Source: Exophiala sp. HKRS030
Taxonomy: Eukaryota; Ascomycota; Eurotiomycetes; Chaetothyriales; Herpotrichiellaceae
NCBI GenBank assembly: GCA_023897205.1
Contig: JAHWDD010000002.1
Location: 3,596,001-3,660,000, forward strand
Length of the DNA stretch: 64,000 nucleotides
Direction of reading: 5' to 3'
Below, in pieces: positions 44,331 through 55,177 of this stretch; position 1 is the first letter of the stretch, and the number at the start of each line of letters is the position of its first letter. Both the position numbers and the translations under genes were made by a program. The notes under the pieces are model-generated. The model ran no database searches. It saw only the letters and a list, made by a program, of their open reading frames with translations, and was not told the DNA's origin.

Positions 44331-45012
44331 TGCAGTGCGTATGTCTTGCTTTGGGGTCGGACAGAATAACCTCGGACGAAGCAGTAAGGGCACCTACAAA
44401 AAAACCCTCAGGGAGCCCTACGCCGCGTACTCAATCGATCATGTGAATGAAGCAACAAACCCCTCGTTTTGAGCAGCATTCGGATCAGAATACATATTCT
44501 TCCAAGAGCATTTCTGATTCTACAAGTAGCAGGATATTCTTCTTCCTCTTCTCTCTCTGTCCACCTCATAAGAAAAATGTTCAAGAGAATTCTGCTTGAT
44601 TTGCATCATCAATCTTCCATCGTAACGTATTCAGCACCATGTAAAGCATCGTGTTGCCTGTCCATGAATTCTAGTAGGCAAATTCCGGAGGTCGATGGAA
44701 TGCTGATGTTCGTTGCTCTACATGTGATCCGTAGAGAGATACAAGAGCTTGGTCGTCATTACACAAGCATGATGTTTTCTGCCCCATGCTCGCCAGCCGG
44801 GCATAACCATTTCAGCAATTACTCCCCCTTTCTTGCTTGCAACAACCTGCTCATCTCGCACCTCTTGGCGACGACAACTGAGCCCTAACTCCTGATCCGC
44901 CAAAACTAGACTCTTTTACCCATCATACCTAGGTAGTTGTCCCAATGCAATGCTTGTAATGTGATGCTCCTTCCAACGCCGCGCTGAATGCCGATTGATA
45001 AGAGCCATCATG
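44331..45012. other. Intergenic between convergent genes
   Basis: Nothing recognisable except a CCTAGGTAG word near 44928. Confidence 0.55.
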
Positions 45013-46883
45013 TCAATATGAAGAATTCGAGTTAAACCTGTTGGTTGTGTAAGATGGAGGATTAGGAGGAGGCAAGTGAAAATGATATCGATCAGGAGAC
45101 CGTACAGTGGATGCAACAGGATCTGGTAATCTCCGTGCTTTTGGAGCTGGTGCTTCGTCATCGCTCAGCGTCAGATCAATCACATCCTCGCGCTGGCGTT
45201 TGTTCGGCCTTGACGCCGAAGGCGCACTCGATTCTTCCCTGGAAGAAAGTGGTGGAGTTCTAACACTGTGAGGTGTTAGGGTCTCAACCTTTGGCCGAGG
45301 GTCCGGTTTGTCTCCAAGTTCGACAAGGTCGTCGTCATCATCGTCGTCATCACTTGGTGTAGGATTTGATTTGCGTTGGTTCGAATTGTCGCCTTCGGTT
45401 TGAATAGACCATCTTCCATCAGGCTGGACAGTGACCGCTTCGGTGTCCATAGATGTTGAATTCAGGATGTCATTAACATATTGATCCAAAACCAAATTCT
45501 CCCATGTGGCAGATTTGTTGCATATTGGACAGGTCCAAGTGGGCGCCTGTTCCTGAAGCTGTAGAAAGCAACCCGCATCAAAGCACTGGTGATGATTGCA
45601 TGAAATGGACCGACATGGAGTAACAATGCGTGTGTATGCGACGGGGTCTTTTAGAGACAACACGCTCGAGGTTGCCACAATATCCGGATCGTCAGCTTTG
45701 GACCTCACTGGCAGAGTCAGAATAGGTCGATTCTCTGAAGAAGGTCGTACTCACTTTCCCGTAGGACTTGATCTTTGTTAATGGTTTTTCCTCTTCGGAT
45801 CTCGGATACCATAGAGTCAATCGATTTTCTTTGAACAAGATTGACAACCAAGTAGAACTTCTGCGCAGGAGGTTTTGCCTGTTTAGCATGATAATTCTTG
45901 ATTTAGATATCGGACACAGAAGAACAAAAGCAAGGAAATTTTTAGCGTCTGGCGCACCTTAGTAGTCAATGCATAAATCATCTCCACCGAGTTTGGATAG
46001 TTTGGTGGCTTCTTTCTAATGAAATCTGTGACATCTGCTGGCTTTGTCGACCCAGGTCGATTCTTGAGTCCTCGAAGATTCACCTTTATTTCATCCGAGT
46101 TGCATTTCAGCTCAACGTTGTGCGGAAAAGCGATCTCTGATTCTCTGGAAAATGGTGTAAAACCTTCCCCGGCACAGAAAACCATTACTCTGTATGATGA
46201 GTCCGTCTCTAATTGGGATGCGACTTGTTGTCCGAGAGTGATTGTCAGGCGAGCAGTGTCACGAGTTGCTTCACGTGCTACAATCGATCAGTCAATGAGA
46301 GAATTGTGAAGATTTTGTGACAACTCGTACCTTTACACTCGAGCGTCTGAGTAAGTGGTCGAATGATATTGTAGAAGGGGGAGTTCTTGAAAGTGATGCG
46401 GCCTGTGTTGTATCAGAATCTCTTCTCAATCACCAAGTACCATTCTTACTGGACTGATAGGACGGAGACGTCGACGACATGTTGTATGGCGTATGAGTGT
46501 TCGGAGATGAGTATTGAGGAGAAGCGGAAGAGGCGGGAGTGTGCGCAGAGTAGGGCGCAGGGTATGAATGATTGTAGGACGAAGGAATGCCTCTAATGTT
46601 CCCTCGAACCCTGTTCAGACCGGCAATGTCGCCAGCATTGCGCAGTTTTTCGATGTCTATTGCAAAGTCGAGATTAGTCAGTGGACAGACGCAGAGCGGA
46701 AGTGGTGACAATGTGAAGGAAGCGCTGCATACGTGCGATGGTCCTGATTTGCAGTTCACTTTTAACGCCTGACACAGGCAGCGATTCGGTTCGAAGAAGA
46801 TTTTTCAGTTTTTCGACGGTCAAGGTCTTAACTTGGGCCACCATGGCTTGCGCCTGATCCTGCGCCTGCAAGTAGCCCGCCAT
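45013..46883 (-). CDS. SUMO E3 ligase, PIAS/Siz type (522 aa)
   Basis: Model complement(join(45013..45707,45755..45878,45958..46277,46331..46402,46450..46656,46733..46883)), introns 76, 47, 53, 79 and 47 nt, in phase throughout. An SAP domain lies near residues 14-50 (LTVEKLKNLLRTESLPVSG). A PINIT-like domain follows (ITFKNSPFYNIIRPLTQTLEC, EIKVNLRGLKNRPGST, DVTDFIRK). The SP-RING has CRSISCNHHQCFDAGCFLQL and TWTCPICNK. Near the C-terminus EDVIDLTLSDDE is a SUMO-interacting motif. It should hand SUMO from Ubc9 to nuclear targets. The last few residues may belong to a further exon: a donor-like GTTTAA lies near the end, but I keep the first stop. Confidence 0.93.
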
Positions 46884-47265
46884 GGTGGAAGGCGGCTTTG
46901 ACGAAGTGGGAGAAGGGAAAGGACGGGCAGCCGGAGAATACTATCGTAGGAAGCCAGACATGGTGATAGAGCACAAAGGGAATGGGCACACGTGTGGCCC
47001 GAACACTCTGGAAGAAGTACAAGAGGGATTGAGAAGACGCTGAGATGTGGTTGTTGTCGTAGTACGAAAGAGTTAATATGAAGTGGAAGGTGATGTGATA
47101 GTCCAGTATTCGACTGCGGAAGTGGCACTGATTGGTGGTGGGACTTCCGCAGTTTTTTTCTGCTGCGTCCATCTCTCACTTGGGCCTTTCTTTACTAAAC
47201 ACAAACACTTCACTTTGTGTTATATCGATTCAAGTTCTCTCCTCAATCCTCAATCTACCCTCACC
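46884..47265. promoter_or_regulatory. Shared promoter of SUMO ligase / DUF2423 gene
   Basis: This 382-bp gap lies between divergent start codons; no factor site named. Confidence 0.45.
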
Positions 47266-47724
47266 ATGGCCAAATCCGCCCGAGCCTCTGTCACAAAACG
47301 CAACCACCGCAATCTACGTGCCAAAGTCTTCGGCCCTGCACACGATGCCCGACTGGAAAGATTATCCGCCAAACTACAAGAACTGGCAGCCAAACCGAAG
47401 GTGAACGAGGAAAAAGCCATGGATGTTGACGATACAACTGAACGGTTAGAGGGGGAAGAGCCCACAAACGACAGTGCAGAAGGTGAGAATTTTTACTGTT
47501 TTAAGATTGAAAAACACCTGCAGCCAAAATCTAACACATAACCCTCAGAAATGGAAGTTGATGCGGACGGTGCAAAGACAAAGTCTACCAAACCTCGGTC
47601 GAAGAAAAGCCAGTCAAACGGAAAAGTCCAAAAGATGTCCAAGAGGAAACCAAGGAATTTAATGGTCTTTGCCTCTGAAAGAGCGAGGAAGGCCAAGATG
47701 GTTTCTAAAGCGAAGAGACGGTGA
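47266..47724 (+). CDS. DUF2423 small basic protein, probably ribosome-biogenesis related (130 aa)
   Basis: Model join(47266..47482,47549..47724), 66-nt intron with a CTAAC branch and CTCAG acceptor. The N-terminus MAKSARASVTKRNHRNLRAK followed by VFGPAHDARLERLSAKLQEL is the DUF2423 signature, found in small fungal proteins that are mostly basic and appear nucleolar. A middle acidic stretch (AMDVDDTTERLEGEE) and a Lys/Arg-rich tail (PRSKKSQ..., ARKAKMVSKAKRR) follow. Ribosome assembly is a family-level guess. Exon and start are secure. Confidence 0.88.
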
Positions 47725-47941
47725 AGCAGTCACGACTGTGGCAGTTATTGGCGCATATACACCTGCTGCAAGCTCGAATCCTTCTCAGCATCCTCAACGG
47801 AGAAACGATAATGTTCAACTTCATGGCTATTAACATCGTTTAATTCGTTGCTCGCGCTCGACATCTCCCATCATAGTAATAACGACATCTTCTCGTTGAC
47901 GTACGACTGCAGGTACATTCTGCCCCAATAATCGACCTGCG

Positions 47942-48600
47942 ATGGCCAATCCACGACGAACAGCGCTTCTCACGGTTCCAGTTACTGCAAGACCTGCTTC
48001 CCAGTCTATCGAACGATGCCGCCCTGGGGGCGCCATGGGTTATCTGAACTATCCGCCAGCGATCCTTTTCAGAATATACTGGGAGCTTTTCGTCGATTTT
48101 CAAGAAATCCTCGTATTCCTCTGCTCCACCAATCCTTTAGTGGAGGACATCAGACCCAAGAGATTCCTTGGAGATTTCATGCAGCTCCCCCAAAAAATGT
48201 CTGACCTGGTCACATTTTGATGATGGACGCTACTTTGTCGATAGCCCCGGTCGGTCTGCTCAATTCCTCCGAGTTTGCAGACGAGTTTGGGAAGAAGGCA
48301 GAAGTGTACTGTATGGCTACTTCTTATGGGCAGTACGGTGGACCCCATTCTAGTACGAGGACCCCTGCATTCCAAGATTCTTCAAGAGAAACTTGGACCC
48401 TTCGGGCCCGATACAAAATAGAAATGTTCTTTTCCCATGGTTTTGATGAGTTCCCTTTCACAGGTCATGTGTATACATTGGGAAAGCTTTTGAGAGTTGC
48501 TCACGATGACGACAATGGAGACTCCGAAGAAGCCCGATGCATGAACTATTGCTTGTTGTCGACTGGAAATACACCACGCTAGGTCGAGAGAACCCCTCTC
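47942..48600 (+). pseudogene. Possible broken F-box-like gene
   Basis: Coding-looking segments appear in three successive frames: FRIYWELFVDF (frame of 47942), RNPRIPLLHQSF (frame of 48016) and FLRVCRRVWEEGRSVLYG (frame of 48168). The last resembles the LLRTCRxIYEEGxxxLY block common after fungal F-box motifs. I found no splice set that joins them, so frameshifts are likely. It could be chance similarity. Confidence 0.35.
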
Positions 48601-48937
48601 TACCTGCTGCAACTGGTTCAAAGAGCAGCAATACAGTACAGCCGGCTTGTCAACCAAATCTGTGTAGCTCTAGACACCAGGCTGCGGGCATGGTACTCAA
48701 TGCAATGCTCATCATCGAGATTAGCAGCAACGAGAAATGGCGGACCAGGCTTAATCACGTATGAAGTTTCGAGCTGAACAGTTTTCTGCTTATAGCAAGT
48801 ATGAAGGAGTATGGGAAGGCGAGATATGCACTGTAAACAAGACTACAAAAATAGATTGACAAAAGGACCAAACAAGTATACTCTTGCAACTTCCTCTTCA
48901 ACCGTCTTAGTGTTTTTTTGGTGCCTTTTTCACGTCC

Positions 48938-51641
48938 CTACCATGTCCTTCTCGCTCTCCTCTTACTGCCACTCTTCAACTGGTAGATGTTGATCTTTGA
49001 GTTGCCGCCACAGTTCTCCTTGGGGTCGCCCTGACATCCCGTGCTGCAATCGGCGTCGCCGCCGGGCGACAGCACGGCGCCGTTGATGACGCCCGCGCCG
49101 TTGCAGAAGCACTGGTTCGCGTTCTCGACGCCCATCCAGGGGTAGCCCTTGCCGAAGCAGTAGGCGGCGCAGGCCTCGACGGTCAGGGTGGCCAGGGTGG
49201 TCTGCGTGCTGCCGAACTGGGCGTTGGGGCCCAGCGCCCGGGCGCCGGCCGGCTCGCCGTAGCAGCCCACGTACCCGTACTGGGTCCCCGGCTGGTTGGG
49301 CACGTTGACCGGGTTCGGGTTCGCGGCCCTGACGTACAGCGTGTTGTTGTACAGCGAGATGGCGTTGGACCCGCCGCACGTCTGGGTGGCGTTGCCGGCG
49401 CACTTCATGCCGCACTTGCTCGGGTCGAGGGCGGTCGAGGCGGCGTTCAGCACGTTGCCCGCCACGCACTGGCTCGCGTACTCCAGCCCAAAGTAGGCCA
49501 GGTTCAGGGCCTGGGCCGTGAAGGCGCACTGGTCGACGGTCATGCTGCCCCCCGACGTGTAGCTCGCGTTGAGGGCCCGGTTGGGGGACGTCTCGCTCAC
49601 GCAGTTCAGGTACGTGATGCCCGTGGCCCGGGGGGACGGAGACGGCGACGACGTCGGCGAGGACGAGCCGCCGCTCGACGTCGGGGGAGGGACGTAGTTG
49701 GACAGAGCCCAGACCGAAAGCCTCGAGTTGCCGCCACAGAACTCCGTGTTGTCGCCCGTGCAGATGGCCGAGCAATTGTTCTGGAGGACTTGGGAGGTCG
49801 AAATACTGTTGCCGCAATAGCATTCTAGACAACGAGGAGAGAAGAGATTAGCTGTCAGAAGCGGACTCGAAACGACGACGACGGTGATGATGGTAACGAG
49901 AGGGGTACAGTAGTAGGAACCAACATACCTTGGGCATATTCAGTGCCGAACAGTGCGTAGTTGCCCTTTGTACAAAAGGCAGCGCAATTCTCAAGCGACA
50001 TGCCAGTGCTATTGGAGTAGCTCGACCCAGGGAGCGCCCTTGCACCGACACCCTCTGTGTAACAACCTTGATACGTCGCGGTGCTGCCATCGCGCAAGGG
50101 TAATTTGGACTGTCCCGCGACAGGAAGACCCTTGAGTGTTGGTCCGGTGTAAGTGGTGTCGCTCCAGATTTGCATCAGCTGTTGCCCACCGCAAAACTCG
50201 AACAGGTTGCCAGAACAGACAAAGTAGTTCTGCGCCGCGCAGGTCAATGGGTTTTGAATGAGCTGGCTCAAGGCACTTCCGCAGTAACACTGTGATGATG
50301 TCTCCATTCCAGCCATGGCGTACCCGTTCTGCTTGCAGTACGCGGTGCATGTTTCAATAGTCATGCCGGTCACGTTGTAGTAATATTTCCCGGCCAGTGG
50401 GCGAGGCGTGGAATTGTCAAACGCGCACCCCATGTACTGCCAACTGCCGACCTGTTGGCCAACCGCCGCGACCGATCGGTTCTTGTAGTCCTGGTTGTCG
50501 ATGACGTTGACGGCCGGCTGGATAGGGCAGATGTTTTGAGCGGCACGTAGAGGACCGCCGGTGGGAGGGTTGCACCCTGGCAGGAGGGGGATCAAGCCGT
50601 GCACCCTCTCGTTCACCACGGGCGGTTGCTCAGGACAATTCTGATTGAAGTAAGGGTCCTCGGACGCAGCGAGAGGCGGACAGGCTCCAATGGCGCCGTT
50701 GTTGGTGGCGTTGACCCCCATACATTGCTTGATGGAGTCGATCTGAACCTGAGGGTCCCACCCGTTCAGGAAATCGCCGTGGAAGCCATAACCCGTGGTA
50801 TCACCCTGAGAGAAGACGAACATGCCTCCATCACCCTTTGTGGCGACGGCATTGGGGAAGTAGATGATCTCCAAGAAGATATGAGGTAGAAGGATAGGGT
50901 AGCCGGGAGGACAGACACCATTGTCCATACCGGAGAGATAAGCGACATGGCTCTGGTCCGATTTGTACAGATTGACGCCATCCCAGCAACTCTGGAAATG
51001 GATCTGCGCCCGTAGACCACTGTCGCACGAGGTGATATTGAGGCCTGGAGTCTCAGGGATTGGACCACTGCTGTCTAGACACGCGAAGCTGGCTCTGTTC
51101 GAGATTGGAGTCGGACCGAAAGTCTTGTTGCCCCAGGTGAGAGTGTTGGGATCGAAGGCTCTGGCCGCTGCATCCCCAGAAAGCATTCGGAATCCAGGTG
51201 GGAACGGTTTCATATTTGGCACATCCACCCCACGATCCAAGTAATAAGCGACCGTGCCATCGTGAGGCACTTCTGCGAAAGTGCCATTGGTGAACCGGTA
51301 GTACAGATTAGGAGTCCAGTATGCGCTCTTGTCTGCTTGAACCTCACAAGAGGTACAGAAGGCGGCCTGCAGGTCGTCGAACGTTGACGTAGTGTTGATA
51401 TCTGGAGAGGACCAAAGTCAGCACGCCATTCCACCGTCCTTGGTTCGATCTTTCGTAAAAAAAACAACTCACTGTTAGGTCCAGCGATGGTGTGGCAGTG
51501 ACCTGCAACACCACCGGGTGAAACAATGGGATCAACTCGTCCAACTTGAACGGTACCACATCGCATGCGCCAGAATGCCTCGACATGACCAAAGGTCAAG
51601 CTGAGGAAGATGCACAGCAAAGCGCTTTGGAAGCTCGTCAT
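48938..51641 (-). CDS. Secreted DUF1996 protein with four WSC domains (842 aa)
   Basis: Model complement(join(48938..49824,49929..51401,51473..51641)), introns 104 and 71 nt. A signal peptide (1-22, ending GHVEA) leads into DUF1996 (FWRMRCGTVQVGRVDPIVSP, GHCHTIAGPN, later GMDNGVCPPGYP, then FHGDFLNGWD). Four WSC repeats follow, each with the Cys pattern GC...C..YC...CYCG: SWQYMGCAFDN, ATYQGCYTEG, TYLNCVSET, YGYVGCYGEP. WSC modules bind glycans, so it probably acts at the cell wall or outside the cell. No membrane helix is seen; a basic C-terminus (GSKRRARRTW) closes it. The third exon is far richer in G/C than the second, an abrupt change. Confidence 0.93.
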
Positions 51642-52345
51642 CGTTGCGACCTGTTGGGAACTTGACGCAGAGGTCCGACCTTGGAAAGGAGAAACGAAGA
51701 GTGCGGGCAGGGCATGATTTTGTCCTCACGATGCCTTGATCAAAGAAAACTCACGACTGCTTTTGGAGGACGACGTGGCCGCGATGAGTCGAGAAACTGG
51801 GTATTCATTGTGATAACGAAACCCACTTACCTCGAAGCCGGAGTTCATAGCGCGATCAGATGACATGGAATGCAAAACAACACAAAGGAAAGGGACGGGG
51901 AGCGTTTGCACGCAGCATTGCGCACATGGTCGAATCGATCGAATGGACAAAGAATAGCATTGTTGGCGAGGGCGAGGTCTGGACCTTTTCAAGAGACCGA
52001 GACCGAGCGCATCAGTCGCCATCGCCAGTAGTAGAGGGGTTTGAGGTTGCCAACACCCATCCGGCTCATCTCCGAGCTAGAAATCATTGTGAGGTGACCC
52101 TTTCCGTGGCCAGATTGATGTAAGCTTCGTGTAGATCAGGAAAAGAAAAGATGAGACAGTCGATATACAGTCCTCGATGAAGGGAAGTCGATCCATAGAA
52201 GTACTGTTTGTTCGCGTCCACGAGATGTCTCCGAACGCGTTCCAGTCTACGGGGAATCATATTGCAATACATGACATATTGTACGGAGCAGCATACGCGT
52301 GTCTACGCACTTTCTAATGTAAATGCATGCATCCCTTCTACAAAC
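51642..52345. other. Intergenic, nothing supported
   Basis: No gene seen. It holds the promoter of the WSC gene and the 3' end of the hydrolase gene. Confidence 0.55.
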
Positions 52346-53239
52346 TCATTGTAGCATTTTGAGCAACTTAGACAATGCTTTCTGTACACCTTCGAGATCC
52401 TGTAAAATCATTTGATGACCACTTCTGACAATCACCACCTCTGTAGGCCCTCCCAGGAGGCCACTGACATCCTTCGATCGCTGAGGTGGGCTAATCATGT
52501 CCTTGTCACCGGCGACGAAAACGGCCGGGCACTTGATCAGACCATACTCCGGATCTGAGTGATCATCCCCTGCGACCACTTCAGCCGTTGCCGCATAAGC
52601 TTCGACCGAGCATGATGCCACGGCATCCCGCATCTCTCGTTCGTGTGCGACTTCATTCTCTCGATCCGCGGGGAAATTCGTCGTGACGGCAATCTCGCTC
52701 ACGACTACCATGCCCTTTTCTCGTGCTGTCTTGGCCAAATCCCGCATTCTCTGCTGAGCCGGTGGGATTCCTTTGATCGAACGGCCTACACCCAAAAGCA
52801 AAAGTCCCGCCACTTGAGCGGGATATTGGGCAGCATAATGGAGGCTGATGATTGCCCCGAGTGAGTGTCCGATGAGCAGGACGTTTTCGTTTTTGTTGCT
52901 GGCACTGTTGCCGCTGTTGCCGCTGCCGCCGTCGACGTCCCCGGTCGCAAGGGACGAAGAATGTTCTTGTAGATGTGTGATGAGATCGTACAAGTCAGTG
53001 ACATATCGTTTGAATGACAGAGGTTTGCCTGGATTGAGAGTCGACTTTCCAAACCCTTCGATATCAACACTGACGATGTGATAATCAGACGGTATCGAAG
53101 GAATCAGTCGTCGAAATGTTTCTGTCGAGCCGCCTAGTCCATGCAGTAACAATGCGAGACGACCTTGCTCGCTACCTGCAAAGGTATAGTGAATATTGGT
53201 GCCGCTTCGGGTGAGGTGATATCTCGACACACTTGTCAT
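52346..53239 (-). CDS. Alpha/beta hydrolase, 3-oxoadipate enol-lactonase-like (297 aa)
   Basis: Single exon. The nucleophile elbow GHSLG places Ser126; Asp245 or Asp247 (VAGDKDM) and His275 (RSGHQM) complete the triad; the oxyanion HGLGG lies at 33-37. The similarity is to enol-lactonase and haloperoxidase-like esterases. A Gly/Asn/Ser-rich loop (about 100-118) just before the elbow is probably a length-variable insertion. It should be cytosolic: no signal or anchor is visible. It is divergent from the first xanthine-dioxygenase-like gene (460-bp gap), so it may join module B, though nothing proves a role in base breakdown. Confidence 0.87.
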   Translation of the reverse strand: MTSVSRYHLTRSGTNIHYTFAGSEQGRLALLLHGLGGSTETFRRLIPSIPSDYHIVSVDIEGFGKSTLNPGKPLSFKRYVTDLYDLITHLQEHSSSLATGDVDGGSGNSGNSASNKNENVLLIGHSLGAIISLHYAAQYPAQVAGLLLLGVGRSIKGIPPAQQRMRDLAKTAREKGMVVVSEIAVTTNFPADRENEVAHEREMRDAVASCSVEAYAATAEVVAGDDHSDPEYGLIKCPAVFVAGDKDMISPPQRSKDVSGLLGGPTEVVIVRSGHQMILQDLEGVQKALSKLLKMLQ

Positions 53240-53699
53240 CTTGATTCTTCTCTACCTTTGAGCAGTTTCGGAACCATTTGAGGCCCTAAAATGGGAAGAC
53301 ATTTGACAGCTTCATCTATTCTAGGCCAAGCCCATGTGTACCTCAGGCATCAAACACAAAGGCTTCCGAACCTCGGCCGGGGACGGAGGTCTAGGCTCGG
53401 CCGAAGATTTATGAACGACTTATCACATCTGCGTGATCCTGGCTGCGATTACACTTGTGTCTTGAGATACAAAAATGATATCTGTTCTCTGCGATACGAG
53501 ACGTCCCTTTCGGCCGATGTCTGGGACGAGGAAGCTGAGAAGCGCCAGTGGCTGAGGTGATAGTTGGTACGAGATTCTAGGTCACAGGGTGTTTATTAAA
53601 AATAGATGCCTTCAAGTGTCGTAATAGTAAGAGGCATTCAGCCTTTCACTGTTCAGTAACGTTCTCAGATCGTTTTTTGCTTATCACTTGTCTGCAGCA
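53240..53699. promoter_or_regulatory. Divergent promoter (hydrolase / first dioxygenase)
   Basis: A 460-bp gap between divergent starts; no clear GATA core beyond chance noticed. No gene. Confidence 0.4.
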
Positions 53700-55070
53700 A
53701 TGGTCGTCGAAGCCCTCACAGAAGTCATCGCCCCGCAAGGTGTCAAAGCACGACTCGTTGCGACCAGAACGACCGACATCTCGCTCCAACATGCCGAAAA
53801 AACAAATGGACGAATTGTCCCTCTGAAGCATCCTGAGCAGAGCAGGGTAGACTTTGGCGCCGAAGTCTACGGGATTGACTTGAATCAACTCACTGATGCC
53901 GATTTTGAACTGATCTCAGACGCGCTCCACAAGCACAAAGTGTTGATCTTCAAGGAGCAGCCTAAGATGCTCACGCCCGAAAATCAGTACCTGTTAACGG
54001 CAAACTTCGACCCCAAAGAGACGACAGGGGGGTTTGCCCACGGAGCCGACCCGTTTCTGACGTCCCACAACGACGTCAATATCTACGGTATCCCGAGCCG
54101 GCCTGCCATTCCAGTCCAGCCTCAAGTCCACATCTTGGGAAGAGGTGAGGTTCCGGAAGGTCACTATCAGTTCCCTCCGGGCTTTAAGATCAAAGGTATA
54201 GATCATCGCGAATTCCACCTTCCGCCTCACATACCCCAGGAGGAACGAGAAAAGGGAGCCAGTCGGTTCTATCAGTGGCATTGGGACGGCTCCTTGTACA
54301 ACATCCCGCCACCCCGAGTCGGATGCTTGTTAGCTGTCCGTACTCCTAAGGGGCCGGATGTGACTGTGCGCTGGGAAGACGGGACAAGGACCGAGATGAA
54401 GATTGCACCAGGGGCGACAGCTTACGTCGCTGGGTCTAGAGCACTTGAGCTTCTCGATGAAGAGACTAGACAACTGGCACTTCACAGCAAGATAGAGTAT
54501 GCCCCACACGCTTTCAAGTGGATGTCGACAGCCCACAGCGCGAGGCTTGGACACATCCTGGAGACTGAGGGCCTGGAACTACCACGCGACAAACTTCCTC
54601 CGATCGAAGAGAGCAAGATTTGCATCTACCCCATGGTATGGACGAACCCCATGAGCGGCGAAAAGTCGTTACAGGTCCATGGACAAGGGGCCGTCAAGCT
54701 CTACCTCAAGAGTAGCCCCGATGGAGAAGAGAAGATCATTGATGACCTCAAAGAAGTCCGGGATTTCATGCATAAGTCTGTCTTTTCTTGCGATATGTTC
54801 GTGGCAGATCGGGTGGCTGACGTGCATTGTAGGATCATGAGACCGGCCATCTCGCCGGAGAACATATACGCACATCGCCACGATGAGCAAGATGTTGTTC
54901 TGTGGTACAACCGTGCTTTGTGGCACAGCATCGTAAGTGAAACTGAATGTCCTCTTTTCATGAAGAAAATCTACTGATACACCTGCCTCAAGACCGAGTT
55001 TCCAGAGTCATACGGCCCGAGAATCATGCATCAGTGCAACATTGCGGCTTCCGATCATCCCACACAATGA
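53700..55070 (+). CDS. Xanthine-dioxygenase-like Fe(II)/2OG enzyme 1, XanA family (417 aa)
   Basis: Model join(53700..54775,54833..54932,54993..55070). The first intron (54776-54832, 57 nt, GTCTGT...CTGAC...TTGTAG) is a multiple of three and has no in-frame stop, so it is easily missed; removing it lets this protein align without gaps to the second paralogue (FMHK-IMRPAISPENIY against FLHDIQPRVLRPEYIW). TauD-fold ligands: His194-x-Asp196 (QWHWD), distal His390 (LWHSI) and 2OG-binding Arg402 (YGPRIMHQ). The blocks KGPDVTVRWEDGT, EYAPHAFKWM and LPPIEESKICIYPMVWTNP are those of fungal xanthine dioxygenase, which turns xanthine into uric acid with 2OG and O2. The aspartate side motif is HWD rather than HID. 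Substrate inferred by family. Confidence 0.88.
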
Positions 55071-55177
55071 GCATGGTCCCATTGCTCGTTATGTTGTTTT
55101 TGGCCGGTACCATCAAGAGCTTCTGGACGTCTATTTCTCCGATTGCCATGCTTCAATAATAGAGTCAGTCATTAGCT

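Noticed and set aside
48963..49832. 289-codon minus frame rich in Arg, Gly and Pro
   Set aside because: Alternate frame of the GC-rich last WSC exon; the real frame shows WSC cysteines.
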